From Fundidesulfovibrio putealis DSM 16056 (GTDB taxonomy: Bacteria; Desulfobacterota; Desulfovibrionia; Desulfovibrionales; Desulfovibrionaceae), in the NCBI RefSeq assembly GCF_000429325.1, contig NZ_AUBQ01000015.1, positions 152,742-216,741 of the forward strand: a stretch of DNA of 64,000 nucleotides. The letters run 5' to 3'. The number at the start of each line of letters is the position of its first letter. Position 1 is the first letter of the stretch. Below the pieces are notes generated by a model. The model was not told the origin of the DNA. It made no database searches and worked only from the letters and a program-made list of their open reading frames with translations. Positions 25,507-34,139 of this stretch are shown here, piece after piece. The position numbers and the translations under genes are program-made.

Positions 25507-26814
25507 CTAATCCTCCGCAACTTCAACAACATTGTTTCCTTGGTACACAGTCACTCGCAGTGGGTTTCCTCCGCGATGCAGGCCAGAAAAAAGCTGCTTT
25601 ATGGCTCCGACGAAATCCCCGTCGAACTTGGCTCTGGCCTCAAGTTCAAAATCATGCTTCGCCTTCCAGACCAGCTGGTATTGAGCCTTGATCGCCCAGG
25701 AATCGAGCTGCGAATGGAGGCTGCCAGGTTCAATGATCCAGCTCGGAGCTGGAACTGCCGAGGGGGCTGCATCGGAATTCCCTTGAGAGGGAGCCAGTTC
25801 CGCAAGGGCCTCCTGGACAGGTGATGCCGGAGCAACTGGAACGGCAGGGGCTGAGGCAGGGACAGGATTCCCCGCTGAAACCGGCGTGGGGTCCACGGGT
25901 TTCGCGGCGGCAGGGCTTGCTTCGGTTGGCTTGGCCACAGGCGTGGGAGCCAGAACCGGAGTCGGAAGAGCAACTGGGGTCGGTGCGGGGGCTGGCCTTG
26001 TGGATGCCAGCGGCTTGGACGGGCGGTCCCCGGAGGACGCCGGAGGGACAGCCTGTGCCGTGGCGGGAGAGGCAGGCCCACGCAGGGACACCATCCGCCC
26101 GGCCTCAAGGACGGTATCCGGCTTCACATTGTTCAGGCGGCAGAACTCCGCCACCGGCACCTTGTTGCGCTTTGCGATCCGCGCCGCCGTGCTCTTGCTG
26201 CGAACCGGCACCCCGGCATCATGCGCCGGGACAGTGGGAGGTTCTGAGCCTGGCTTTGCACCAGGCCCAGAACCTTTCATCAACCTGTCTGGATGGACCT
26301 GAACCTGGGAAGGCGTGGGAACCGTCGGCTCATCCAGCAGGGGGAGGGACTCCAAAGGGAAAGATGTTGAAGACTTCACGGAGGGAGCATCGATTCTGGG
26401 CGACAGGCTTCCCATGGTCAGGGGACGAACCGTGCCGAAGGAATCACCGTCGGAAGTCCTGACCTGGAGGTAACAAGTGGGCGAGGTTTCATCGCGGATG
26501 ACGTCCAGGGTATAGCCGACCCTGATCCCAGCCGGAGAGTCAGGAGGAGAGATCAGGAAGCCTTGAGCCCGCAGAGTAGTGTCCAGTTCCTGGCCGAAGG
26601 TGTTTTTCGTTTTGGCCAGGGTCAGGGTCGTGCGCCCCGGAGGATAACGGCGGGCCAGTTCCTCAGCTGCCATGGTGGCCAGGGATTGGGCGTCTCCTGG
26701 GTACGTGTCGCTCACCCCGTCGTATGTGGGCATGCCGCCGTTATCCACATGGCGGGTCTGCATGACGCAGCCCTGGAGCTGCATGGCCAGGAGCAGGAGA
26801 AGTATGTATCGCAT
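25507..26814 (-). CDS. TrbH-like lipoprotein fused to LysM-like and TcpQ/PilL-like domains
   Basis: A 435-residue lipoprotein. Residues 1-20 form a lipoprotein signal ending in LAMQLQGC. The next 110 residues resemble TrbH: AAEELARRYPPGRTTLTLAK and ELDTTLRAQGFLI. A LysM-like segment follows (STAARIAKRNKVPVAEFCRL), then a long Pro/Ala-rich linker. The C-terminal 75 residues match the TcpQ/PilL type domain (SLHSQLDSWAIKAQYQLVWK through NPLRVTVYQGNNVVEVAED). It thus joins a conjugation-channel lipoprotein to a pilus secretin partner. The ATG at 26814 with upstream GAGG is preferred over a GTG at 26826. Confidence 0.78.
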   Translation of the reverse strand: MRYILLLLLAMQLQGCVMQTRHVDNGGMPTYDGVSDTYPGDAQSLATMAAEELARRYPPGRTTLTLAKTKNTFGQELDTTLRAQGFLISPPDSPAGIRVGYTLDVIRDETSPTCYLQVRTSDGDSFGTVRPLTMGSLSPRIDAPSVKSSTSFPLESLPLLDEPTVPTPSQVQVHPDRLMKGSGPGAKPGSEPPTVPAHDAGVPVRSKSTAARIAKRNKVPVAEFCRLNNVKPDTVLEAGRMVSLRGPASPATAQAVPPASSGDRPSKPLASTRPAPAPTPVALPTPVLAPTPVAKPTEASPAAAKPVDPTPVSAGNPVPASAPAVPVAPASPVQEALAELAPSQGNSDAAPSAVPAPSWIIEPGSLHSQLDSWAIKAQYQLVWKAKHDFELEARAKFDGDFVGAIKQLFSGLHRGGNPLRVTVYQGNNVVEVAED

Positions 26815-26822
26815 CGCCAGCC

Positions 26823-27785
26823 TCACTTCTTGCGGATGGTAATGCGTTGCTGCTTGCTGCCGACGCCCGAGATGAGAAACGCCTCCTGGAACACGCCATC
26901 CACGATCATGGCCATGTTCTTCAGCCGGAAGTTCGCCATCGTATCCTGGCCACCGTTGCGCACGAGAAGAACAGGGGCATCACCGGATTGGACCGAAGGT
27001 GGGAGCTTGATGAACATCTGACGACCGTCGTCGAAGACCTGGATTGGCTTCCAGGGAGCATCCCCCTTGATTTCATAACTGAAGTTCAGTTGGCTCAGAT
27101 CCTTTGGCTCACCATCCGCATCCACTGTCTTCCACTGCTTATCCTTGGTCTCCTTGGCGTCCTTCTCTTTAAGCCGGATGGCGTTGTCTTCGGGGTAGAG
27201 AAAGCCGACACGGGGCGTGTGGCCGGTGCGTTGGCTGACCAGCTTCAGGATGTAGGCCCGGCGGTCCGTGGTGATGATCGCGTTGGTGACAAGACCGGCA
27301 TCCATGGGTTTGATCAGGACATGGGCGGTGTTTCCCGACTTGACCACCTCGCAAACCCAGCGCGCCGAGTCGCCGACCACAACTTCATTCAACGATTCGC
27401 CCGGTTGGAGCTCAACCACGGAAATGAGGCTTGGAGCGCAGATGACCGTCGGGGAAGAGGCTCCATATGGGAACATGAGCTTGCCGTTGGCCTGGATGGG
27501 CGTAGCTCCAGAAGTTTCCCAGTCTTGGGCCATTTTCACGGCTTGGCGTTCCCTTGCGTTCAGTGGCACGTCGGGGTTGAGATAGTCCGCCTGGCGGAGT
27601 TGCTCGGTGGATTTTCCCTTGCCTGTCGTCCGCTGGCTGACCGAGGCATCCATCTGGTACTCCTCGGGAACCATCATGGTTTTTGCGGGCTTTCCTTTCT
27701 CGTCAGCGCGCGGCTGCTCCGCAGCCCAAAGAGGTTGCCCCAGGAGGAGGGTCACGAACACCGCCACGAACAATCGTTTCAACAT
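26823..27785 (-). CDS. trbG: TrbG/VirB9 outer-membrane channel protein
   Basis: A 320-residue periplasmic/outer-membrane core component. Seen: a signal peptide (residues 1-21, ending QPLWA), the VirB9/CagX motif region RAYILKLVSQRTGHTPRVGF near the middle, and a C-terminal beta domain with QMFIKLPPSVQSGDAPVLLV and YQ-like terminal strands. It interacts with TrbI/VirB10 and the TrbH-like lipoprotein encoded just after it. It lies 8 bp after trbF. Confidence 0.93.
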   Translation of the reverse strand: MLKRLFVAVFVTLLLGQPLWAAEQPRADEKGKPAKTMMVPEEYQMDASVSQRTTGKGKSTEQLRQADYLNPDVPLNARERQAVKMAQDWETSGATPIQANGKLMFPYGASSPTVICAPSLISVVELQPGESLNEVVVGDSARWVCEVVKSGNTAHVLIKPMDAGLVTNAIITTDRRAYILKLVSQRTGHTPRVGFLYPEDNAIRLKEKDAKETKDKQWKTVDADGEPKDLSQLNFSYEIKGDAPWKPIQVFDDGRQMFIKLPPSVQSGDAPVLLVRNGGQDTMANFRLKNMAMIVDGVFQEAFLISGVGSKQQRITIRKK

Positions 27786-27793
27786 GCTGCTTC

Positions 27794-28513
27794 CTACTTT
27801 TTGGGAGTTGATGCGGGTTCCATCACGCTGGAACTGGACAAGCCCGTCACGTAAACGCCCCCAGGGTTCCGAAGAATTTGCGCGTCCGTGGTGGGAGGCT
27901 GGATTTGGATCGTCAGGGTCGCTTGGTAGCCCTCACTGGCGACCTGGACGCCAGAGTGGTTTCGCGTGACTTCGGTCCACTCAACCCGCCAGGAGTCTGC
28001 GCTGACCTGCGCGGGCAGGCTCTTGATGTTGACCTGGACGAGTTTGTCTTTGGCCCGCTCATAAGGGTTGTTGGTTTCGTACCACTGGCGCATCTGTCCC
28101 TTGGCAGCGCCGATGGCGAAATACGACAGTCGCTCGATGAACCTCTTCTGGAGGTCCAGGTCGGCAGTCACGGAGCGCCACTGCGTGACGAAGGTGGCCA
28201 GCTCCGCCTGGACGACTCTTGTTGGCGTCGGCGAAGCCACGGAGGCCCGCTCGACGGCAGCGACCCGACCGAGCTGATCCACCTCAACGACATAGGGCAC
28301 AACTTTGGATTGAGTGGCCTGGACCACGTTGCCCATGACCGAGATGCCGGTGATCCCAAGGGCAATGAAAGCCGCCATGCGCCACTGCCTGGCGCGCTGG
28401 ATGTAACTGCCATAGCGCTCTAGCCATTCCTCACGGCCACGCACATAGGAGAACTTCTCCGCTGAGGCTGACAGCTCACCGGCATCTGGTTTCGACTTTG
28501 ATTTCAACAGCAT
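27794..28513 (-). CDS. trbF: TrbF/VirB8 inner-membrane channel protein
   Basis: A 239-residue protein with a short cytoplasmic N-terminus and one transmembrane helix near residues 45-65 (WRMAAFIALGITGISVMGNV). The rest is a periplasmic NTF2-like VirB8 domain: VVPYVVEVDQLGRVAAV, QWRSVTADLDLQKRF and YFAIGAAKGQMRQWYETNNP. It nucleates assembly of the secretion channel. The 100-bp gap to trbL contains an A-rich AAAGCACGAAA spacer. Confidence 0.93.
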   Translation of the reverse strand: MLLKSKSKPDAGELSASAEKFSYVRGREEWLERYGSYIQRARQWRMAAFIALGITGISVMGNVVQATQSKVVPYVVEVDQLGRVAAVERASVASPTPTRVVQAELATFVTQWRSVTADLDLQKRFIERLSYFAIGAAKGQMRQWYETNNPYERAKDKLVQVNIKSLPAQVSADSWRVEWTEVTRNHSGVQVASEGYQATLTIQIQPPTTDAQILRNPGGVYVTGLSSSSVMEPASTPKK

Positions 28514-28613
28514 TCAGCCATTCTCCTTACTCACGGCGCTCCCTCTATTCCTTTTGCTTTCGTGCTTTCTGGTTTTCATTTCTTCTGGTTTTCATCTTTC
28601 CACAGAGCTGCGG

Positions 28614-29861
28614 CTACGCTTGGCCATTTCCGCCCCCATCCTTGCCGCCGGGACTGGAGCCATCACCGGGCAGGCCCAGATTGCGCATCTTCATTTCCTG
28701 AAGGCGTGAACTCATTGCGGCCCCAAAGCGTTCACCATGAGACAGATTCCCGCTCTCGGTCTTGGCCTGCTTATGGGCTTGCCAGAGCGATCCCGCGATG
28801 TGGCGGGCCTTCCCCAGGCCCGTGGCTCCGTCCATGGAGGCGATCTGAGCGGCCTTTCTGGTGGCGTCGATCCCGCTAGCAGCACCAATAGCTCCCGACG
28901 CGGCTCCAACCATTCCCCCGAGCGTGGCTCCTGCTGCGCCTGCGACTGCTGACGAAAGACTTGATCCGGGCGTAGTGTGGGAGCCGTTCACGATGCCTGC
29001 CACCATGGAGGGAACATTCTGGGCTATCGCGTAAATAATGATTGCCGTAGCGATGTAGATGAATCCTTCAGCAAGTCCCGGTGAAGCAGAAGACTGTACT
29101 TGCGCTTGCAAGTCTTTAAACATCTGGAGTCCAAGGCTCATCACAAGCTGCATGGCGTACAGTTTGACGGCAACAGAAAGGACATACCTCATGACATTGA
29201 TCGCGTATTCTTTCATAAACTCAGCGCCGCCGAGCCCGAGAAGGACTATTGCGGCGCTGACAGCAATGTAAGATTCACATTTTATCAATATGACTTGTGC
29301 TGTTAACAGTGAAAAAACAATCAAGATGATAATTGAACATATTCCTATGAGAAGTATTGGGCCAAGGTTGAATCCATTGTCGTACGATGCCTTTGATATC
29401 AATCCGTTTTCTCCGTTAATGGTGTTCCATAGTGACTTCACGACATCCAGTCCGGCCTTCAAAGGTTCCGCAGTGTCATACTGGCTTGCTCCGGCTGTGC
29501 CTGCTAGTTCACTGAGTCCGTCGATAACGCTTTTGGTCCAGGGAACGTAGTTCACAATGACGGCTGCCACGAGGCCGCAAAACAGCATTGAAACAATAAA
29601 TTGACTTAGAAGATCAGCAATACTTGTCCTGTTCAAAGCTGCCTTGACGCCAAACATAACAACTGTTAGTGTTACACACAGACTAAATAGCTTTAGCGCA
29701 GCGTTTTGAAGGGTATTGTTCCAGGTTGTTGCGAGTGTTTGTACTTTGGTAACAATTCCCGTGAGTGCATCTGTGCTCTGTGCAAATGACTCTCCTGGGA
29801 GCATCACAACAGCAAAAAGGGGTATCAACGCCATGAATAAAAAGTACATTATGTATTTCAT
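28614..29861 (-). CDS. trbL: TrbL/VirB6 polytopic membrane protein
   Basis: A 415-residue protein with a signal-like start (MKYIMYFLFMALIPLFAVVM...ESFA), at least five hydrophobic segments between about residues 60 and 290, and a long Gly/Ala-rich cytoplasmic tail. This is typical of TrbL/VirB6, part of the inner-membrane pore. The ATG at 29861 opens the signal sequence. A later Met at 29834 is possible. The first 29 bp overlap an antisense gene on the plus strand. The 5' half is visibly less GC-rich than its neighbours. Confidence 0.88.
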   Translation of the reverse strand: MKYIMYFLFMALIPLFAVVMLPGESFAQSTDALTGIVTKVQTLATTWNNTLQNAALKLFSLCVTLTVVMFGVKAALNRTSIADLLSQFIVSMLFCGLVAAVIVNYVPWTKSVIDGLSELAGTAGASQYDTAEPLKAGLDVVKSLWNTINGENGLISKASYDNGFNLGPILLIGICSIIILIVFSLLTAQVILIKCESYIAVSAAIVLLGLGGAEFMKEYAINVMRYVLSVAVKLYAMQLVMSLGLQMFKDLQAQVQSSASPGLAEGFIYIATAIIIYAIAQNVPSMVAGIVNGSHTTPGSSLSSAVAGAAGATLGGMVGAASGAIGAASGIDATRKAAQIASMDGATGLGKARHIAGSLWQAHKQAKTESGNLSHGERFGAAMSSRLQEMKMRNLGLPGDGSSPGGKDGGGNGQA

Positions 29862-30273
29862 CTGGGTTTGCGTTCTCACTTCATTTACTACCAAGCTGGC
29901 TTTTGCGCTCGATGAGCATCCACGCAAAGACGAGTTCAAGGTCATTCGAGAAATGTGTGAAGCTCCATGGGATAATGCTGAATATTTCAAAAAACGTTTT
30001 CCTGAGGCATTCGCCGAGGCAACTAAATGTAAAAAATACATGTGCTCGGGAGTTGAAACGCCATCTATTGACTACATCACGGACAGAAGTGGAGCGTTTG
30101 ATGTGACTCTTTGCAAATCTGTGATTATTGCTGCAAAGCCTGGCGGACTTGAAGAGCAAATGCGTAAGCTTGACAAAGAAGGTTTTGAGGCAATGAAAGC
30201 AGGAGACAGAAAAACAGCCAATGAAGTTATAAGTCGGCAGAGGCAATTTAAAAAAGACAATGGTATTGATTAG
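29833..30273 (+). CDS. Small secreted protein antisense at the trbK position (entry-exclusion candidate)
   Basis: A 146-residue protein on the strand opposite the whole operon. It has a signal peptide (MNKKYIMYFIWVCVLTSFTT...LAFA) and a charged mature part with four cysteines (MCEAP, KCKKYMC, TLCK). Its first 29 bp overlap the start of trbL and its end lies 11 bp from the trbJ stop. In Ti and RP4 systems the gene between trbJ and trbL is trbK, the entry-exclusion protein. Position and export signal suggest an analogous role, but there is no recognised homology. It is AT-richer than its neighbours. Confidence 0.6.
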   Translation: MNKKYIMYFIWVCVLTSFTTKLAFALDEHPRKDEFKVIREMCEAPWDNAEYFKKRFPEAFAEATKCKKYMCSGVETPSIDYITDRSGAFDVTLCKSVIIAAKPGGLEEQMRKLDKEGFEAMKAGDRKTANEVISRQRQFKKDNGID

Positions 30274-30284
30274 CATTTTGCACC

Positions 30285-31139
30285 TCACCACCCAGACGGA
30301 TCGCGCTGGTTGCTGTTGACGACGGCATCCAGCGCGTTCGTATTGAACATCTTCCCCGTTGCTGCTTTCCACGCTTCCTCATGCATCTGTTTGTCCTTCT
30401 CGTCCTTCATGTCTCTTTGGACGGAAGACTGAATAGACACGGCCAGGAGCTGGCGAAGACGCTGCGACTCCCTGAGTTGCATGGTCGCAATCTGGTTTCC
30501 TGCTTCCAGGGCTTTCATTTGACCATCAGGGGTCAACAGCAGGTCGTCCAACTGGCTGTCCAGTTCAGCGGCCTTTTGTTCTATTTCTTCAATCTGGCCG
30601 CCGGACTCCTGAAACGCGGCTTCTTGGGCCTGTTCAGCTTCTTTTTCGATCTGCTCACGCATCTTGAGGAATGCGGCCTCGGACGCTGCCCGCTCTTCCT
30701 CGGTCATGGGTGCGCCATCAGGCTTAGAAGTCTTGAACAGATCTTTAATTGCTCCCCTGTTGGCGTAGGTCGCCTTGAAAATTTGGCTTAGGGCTGACGC
30801 ATCACCACGTTGCAGGTTCAAACCCTGCGAAAGTGATGAAAGCTGACTGAATGTTCCTTTCATGCTTCCAAGCACAGACATAGGTAGTTTTACGGTGTTT
30901 TGAAGCATGTTCTTGTAACGGTCCATATTCTGTTGAACCATCGTTATCTGCTTCTCTGTCTGAGTCATGGCCTCGGACACTTGCTTGTAAACTTGCTGAA
31001 GTTTTTCAAGGCTTGTGACTCGTTCCAGTGCTTGTGTGAACATTTGACTGCAATTGGTGCAGGTCACAACCATTGCATTGGAGTCTTTCGCAATGATAAG
31101 CGCCAGAGACAACGCAATGAAGAAATAAAGAATTTTCAT
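30285..31139 (-). CDS. trbJ: TrbJ/VirB5-like pilus protein
   Basis: A 284-residue exported protein. A signal peptide (residues 1-22, MKILYFFIALSLALIIAKDSNA) is followed by TNCSQMFTQALERVTSLEKLQQV and a mainly helical body with coiled-coil regions (EERAASEAAFLKMREQIEKE). TrbJ proteins are VirB5-like minor components at the pilus tip. The ATG at 31139 overlaps the trbE stop (ATGA). Confidence 0.9.
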   Translation of the reverse strand: MKILYFFIALSLALIIAKDSNAMVVTCTNCSQMFTQALERVTSLEKLQQVYKQVSEAMTQTEKQITMVQQNMDRYKNMLQNTVKLPMSVLGSMKGTFSQLSSLSQGLNLQRGDASALSQIFKATYANRGAIKDLFKTSKPDGAPMTEEERAASEAAFLKMREQIEKEAEQAQEAAFQESGGQIEEIEQKAAELDSQLDDLLLTPDGQMKALEAGNQIATMQLRESQRLRQLLAVSIQSSVQRDMKDEKDKQMHEEAWKAATGKMFNTNALDAVVNSNQRDPSGW

Positions 31140-33550
31140 GCCGCATGTCCTCCGGTTCGTTCTTTGAGCCACTCGTCAGTCCAGTGTTCCCCATGAACAG
31201 ATTGCAGTTCCTTGATCCTGGAAACGCTTTCTTTGTCACTGACGCCAAGGAAAGAAAGTGACTTCAGTTGCAACGCAAGCTGCATGAGCCTTCTCCCCTT
31301 TGGCGTAACAACGTAGTAATCCCGCTTCGGAGTGGCCGAGGCGATGATCTCGATCTGACGGCTGTTGAGGCCCATATTGCGGTACAGCTCCGCCTGCACT
31401 TCTTGTCTGGCCGTGATATTGGGCAGAAATGCCTTCGTATGGCAGGACTCGACCAGCACATCCAGGATTCCCGAATTCTTGGCGTCCGAAAGACTTTGCG
31501 TCGCCAGTACGACTGAGCAGTTTGCTTTTCGCATTACTTTCAGCCATTCACGGACTTTCGCGCGAAAGACGGCATGCCCGAGCATCAGCCAAGCCTCATC
31601 AAGAAGGATCAACGTCGGCTGGCCTTTGAGTGCGCGTTCGATTTCGTGAAAAATGTAGAGCAGGACGGGGATCAGGTTTTTGTCCCCAAGGTTCATCAGC
31701 TCCTCAATCTCGAACACCATGAAGCGTTCCATTCCCAGGTTGTCGGTCTCAGCATCGAGGAGTTGGCCCATTGCGCCTTGCCGGGTGTAGTGCAGCAATG
31801 CTTCAGCGACACGCGGCTCCTGGAGCATGTTCACGAAGTCCGTCAGGCTGCGCATTTCTCGGGGGTTACTCCGCAGCAAATTCATCGCCCCATGGATCGC
31901 CTTTCTGTAGCCAGGCCCGACAGCCAGGCCCTGGAGCTCGACAAGCGTTGCAATCCACTCCTCAGCCCATGCCTGTTCGGAAGGGTCGTCGATGTTTCTC
32001 AACGGAGCGAAGGCCAGGTTAGTTCCTCTACCCAGCTCATGATGCGTTCCTCCGACAGCGGCACATAAGGGGAACAACGACATGCCCTTGTCGAAGGCGA
32101 AAACCTGCGCGTTCTCATAGCGGCGGAACTGGGCGGCGATCAGTGCCAGGAGCGTGGACTTGCCCGCGCCGATGGGACCAAAGATCAAGGCGTGTCCGAC
32201 ATCGCCAACGTGCAGATTGAACCAGAACGGAGTTGAGCCCTGCGTGGTGCAGACCATCAGTGCTGGAGATTTTGGTGGATAGAACGGACAAGGGCAGTGC
32301 TTTTCCCCAACCCAGGCGCTGGAAAGAGGAAGAAGGTCGGCAAGGTTGAGCGTGTTGACCAGCGGGCGGCGAATGTTGGCGAACCAGTTGCCAGGGTGAG
32401 TGCCAAGCCATGCATCAACGGCATTGATGGTCTCAATGCGGCAGCCGAACCCCATGGCCAGGAGTTCACGGCGCAGTTCCCTGGCCCACTCATGGAGGAA
32501 CTCACGGTTTTCGTTGAGCAGGACGATGCACGAAGTCATATAGCCTGCGCCGACATACCCTCCTTGCACTTCCGAGAGAGCCTCCTCGGCATCCTCGACC
32601 ATGGCTGCCGCATCACGGTTCGCCCTGGCATTGGGATTGTTGAAAAGCTTGTCGAAGAACTTGAAGACCCCTTGTTTCCAGCCTTTCCGAAAGGAATCGA
32701 TTTCCTTCTGGGCATCGAACTGATCCAGGCAGATGAACCTGGTTGAGAAGCGGTATTGCAGCTGAAGGCCATCCAGGACAGACAGCATGGCTGGCCAGCT
32801 TTCCTGGGGCAGTCCGTCAATCCCGACCACAGCGATGGACTGGCTTCCAATCTTTGGAGTCAAACCCCCGATCAAATCTTCCGAGCCAAGCACCGCATCC
32901 AGGTACATGGGAGTCTGCGGCACACGAACTGGCTGATCGACACCCGTAGTGCAGAGCTGGAGGTGCGAGAGGAGTTCACTCAGGATGGCCTGTCCGCCTT
33001 CTTCTTCGACCGTATACTCTTCGAGTCGGCGCAGTCGGAGAACCGAGGCAAGGGCATCCTCGAACTCAAGAAGGGCGTTCAGAAAAGAATTGTAGGCCCG
33101 TTCAAGGCTGGAAGCGCTTCCACCGCCTGTCTTGGTCGCGGAAGAGAGCTTTTCGACTCCAAGATTGGGCTTGAAGGACAGGATGACGACGATCCTGGTG
33201 CGGCAAACGTCGCCGTTGAAATAGGCCCGACGCTCCTCGTCTATCAGCTGGGTGACGGGATCGGGGAAATGGCTGTCTTCTCGGGGTGCGTACGCTTGGT
33301 ATCGGCTGCGGACGGCATCCACATGGAGCATCCAGCCAGAGCCGAGCAGCTTCACGGCATTGTTGAACTGTGCTGAGACGAAGGCCAACTCGTCAGCCGT
33401 GCTGGAAGCCGTGTCCTGCCCTTCTGCCGAGAATCCCGCCAGGAATGTGCCGTCCTTGCACAGAACGACGCCTGGTGCGATCAGCGCCGCATAAGGCAAC
33501 AGATCAGACAGGCCACGCGCGCGGGAGCGGAAGTTGCGCAACTCGAGCAT
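31136..33550 (-). CDS. trbE: TrbE/VirB4 secretion ATPase
   Basis: An 804-residue VirB4-family ATPase, the largest motor of the channel. Seen: an N-terminal CagE/TrbE domain (RNFRSRARGLSDLLPYAALI), Walker A GPIGAGKSTLLAL in the middle followed by VFAFDKGMSLF, Walker B TLILLDEAWLML, and LATQSLSDAKNSG. Full length for the family. It overlaps trbD by one base and trbJ by four. Confidence 0.95.
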   Translation of the reverse strand: MLELRNFRSRARGLSDLLPYAALIAPGVVLCKDGTFLAGFSAEGQDTASSTADELAFVSAQFNNAVKLLGSGWMLHVDAVRSRYQAYAPREDSHFPDPVTQLIDEERRAYFNGDVCRTRIVVILSFKPNLGVEKLSSATKTGGGSASSLERAYNSFLNALLEFEDALASVLRLRRLEEYTVEEEGGQAILSELLSHLQLCTTGVDQPVRVPQTPMYLDAVLGSEDLIGGLTPKIGSQSIAVVGIDGLPQESWPAMLSVLDGLQLQYRFSTRFICLDQFDAQKEIDSFRKGWKQGVFKFFDKLFNNPNARANRDAAAMVEDAEEALSEVQGGYVGAGYMTSCIVLLNENREFLHEWARELRRELLAMGFGCRIETINAVDAWLGTHPGNWFANIRRPLVNTLNLADLLPLSSAWVGEKHCPCPFYPPKSPALMVCTTQGSTPFWFNLHVGDVGHALIFGPIGAGKSTLLALIAAQFRRYENAQVFAFDKGMSLFPLCAAVGGTHHELGRGTNLAFAPLRNIDDPSEQAWAEEWIATLVELQGLAVGPGYRKAIHGAMNLLRSNPREMRSLTDFVNMLQEPRVAEALLHYTRQGAMGQLLDAETDNLGMERFMVFEIEELMNLGDKNLIPVLLYIFHEIERALKGQPTLILLDEAWLMLGHAVFRAKVREWLKVMRKANCSVVLATQSLSDAKNSGILDVLVESCHTKAFLPNITARQEVQAELYRNMGLNSRQIEIIASATPKRDYYVVTPKGRRLMQLALQLKSLSFLGVSDKESVSRIKELQSVHGEHWTDEWLKERTGGHAA

Positions 33551-33828
33551 CAGGATTTTCTCCAGATGCCGGACTTGGCCGGGTAGAACAGTTGCTGCTT
33601 ATGGTGGCGCAGCCAGACGCGGACCATCAGAGGATCGGCTTTGGCCATCCGTCTGGCGACGAGCATTGCGCTGAAGTAGAACAGGACAGCCGTGATGCCC
33701 GCCACCCACGTCATGCCGCCGAAGCCCACCACAAAGGAGATCAATCCGATGGACAACGCCAGCTCCCGTTCGGCCCCCATGATGTGGTTATGCCGATGGA
33801 GCGATCTACGAATGGGCAGAGTCCTCAC
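33550..33828 (-). CDS. trbD: TrbD/VirB3 membrane protein
   Basis: A 92-residue protein with an N-terminal stretch (RTLPIRRSLHRHNHIMGAER) followed by two transmembrane helices (LALSIGLISFVVGFGGMTWV and ITAVLFYFSAMLVARRM). This is the VirB3/TrbD layout. It overlaps trbC and trbE at its two ends. Confidence 0.9.
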   Translation of the reverse strand: MRTLPIRRSLHRHNHIMGAERELALSIGLISFVVGFGGMTWVAGITAVLFYFSAMLVARRMAKADPLMVRVWLRHHKQQLFYPAKSGIWRKS

Positions 33829-34139
33829 AGCACTGCTCCAGAGAACGAGAAGATGCTGTCAACGATGCCCGTGGCGAAGGCAATGAAGCAAATGGCGAAG
33901 ACGACGTTCAAAAGCAGTTTGACGCCGCCTGCGATGTCCTCCTTGTTGAAGATGTAGACCAAGCCGACAATGGCCATGCCAGCAATGGCGATCCATCGCC
34001 CGGCAGGGCCGGTGATTGTGCCCACCACCTTTTCAAGCGGCGATGAAAATTCCGTTATCCCCCCAGAAGCCATAGCTTCGGGGCAGAACGTCAGAAACAG
34101 CGTTACGAATCCGATAGAGAAATATGCAGCACGACGCAT
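33825..34139 (-). CDS. trbC: TrbC/VirB2 pilin subunit
   Basis: A 104-residue prepilin: a signal peptide (residues 1-25, ending CPEAMA) followed by two hydrophobic helices (WIAIAGMAIVGLVYIF and LLLNVVFAICFIAFATGIVD). This is the conjugative pilus subunit. In RP4 it is cleaved and cyclised by TraF, which is also encoded here. The start at 34139 overlaps the trbB stop codon by one base. Confidence 0.92.
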   Translation of the reverse strand: MRRAAYFSIGFVTLFLTFCPEAMASGGITEFSSPLEKVVGTITGPAGRWIAIAGMAIVGLVYIFNKEDIAGGVKLLLNVVFAICFIAFATGIVDSIFSFSGAVL

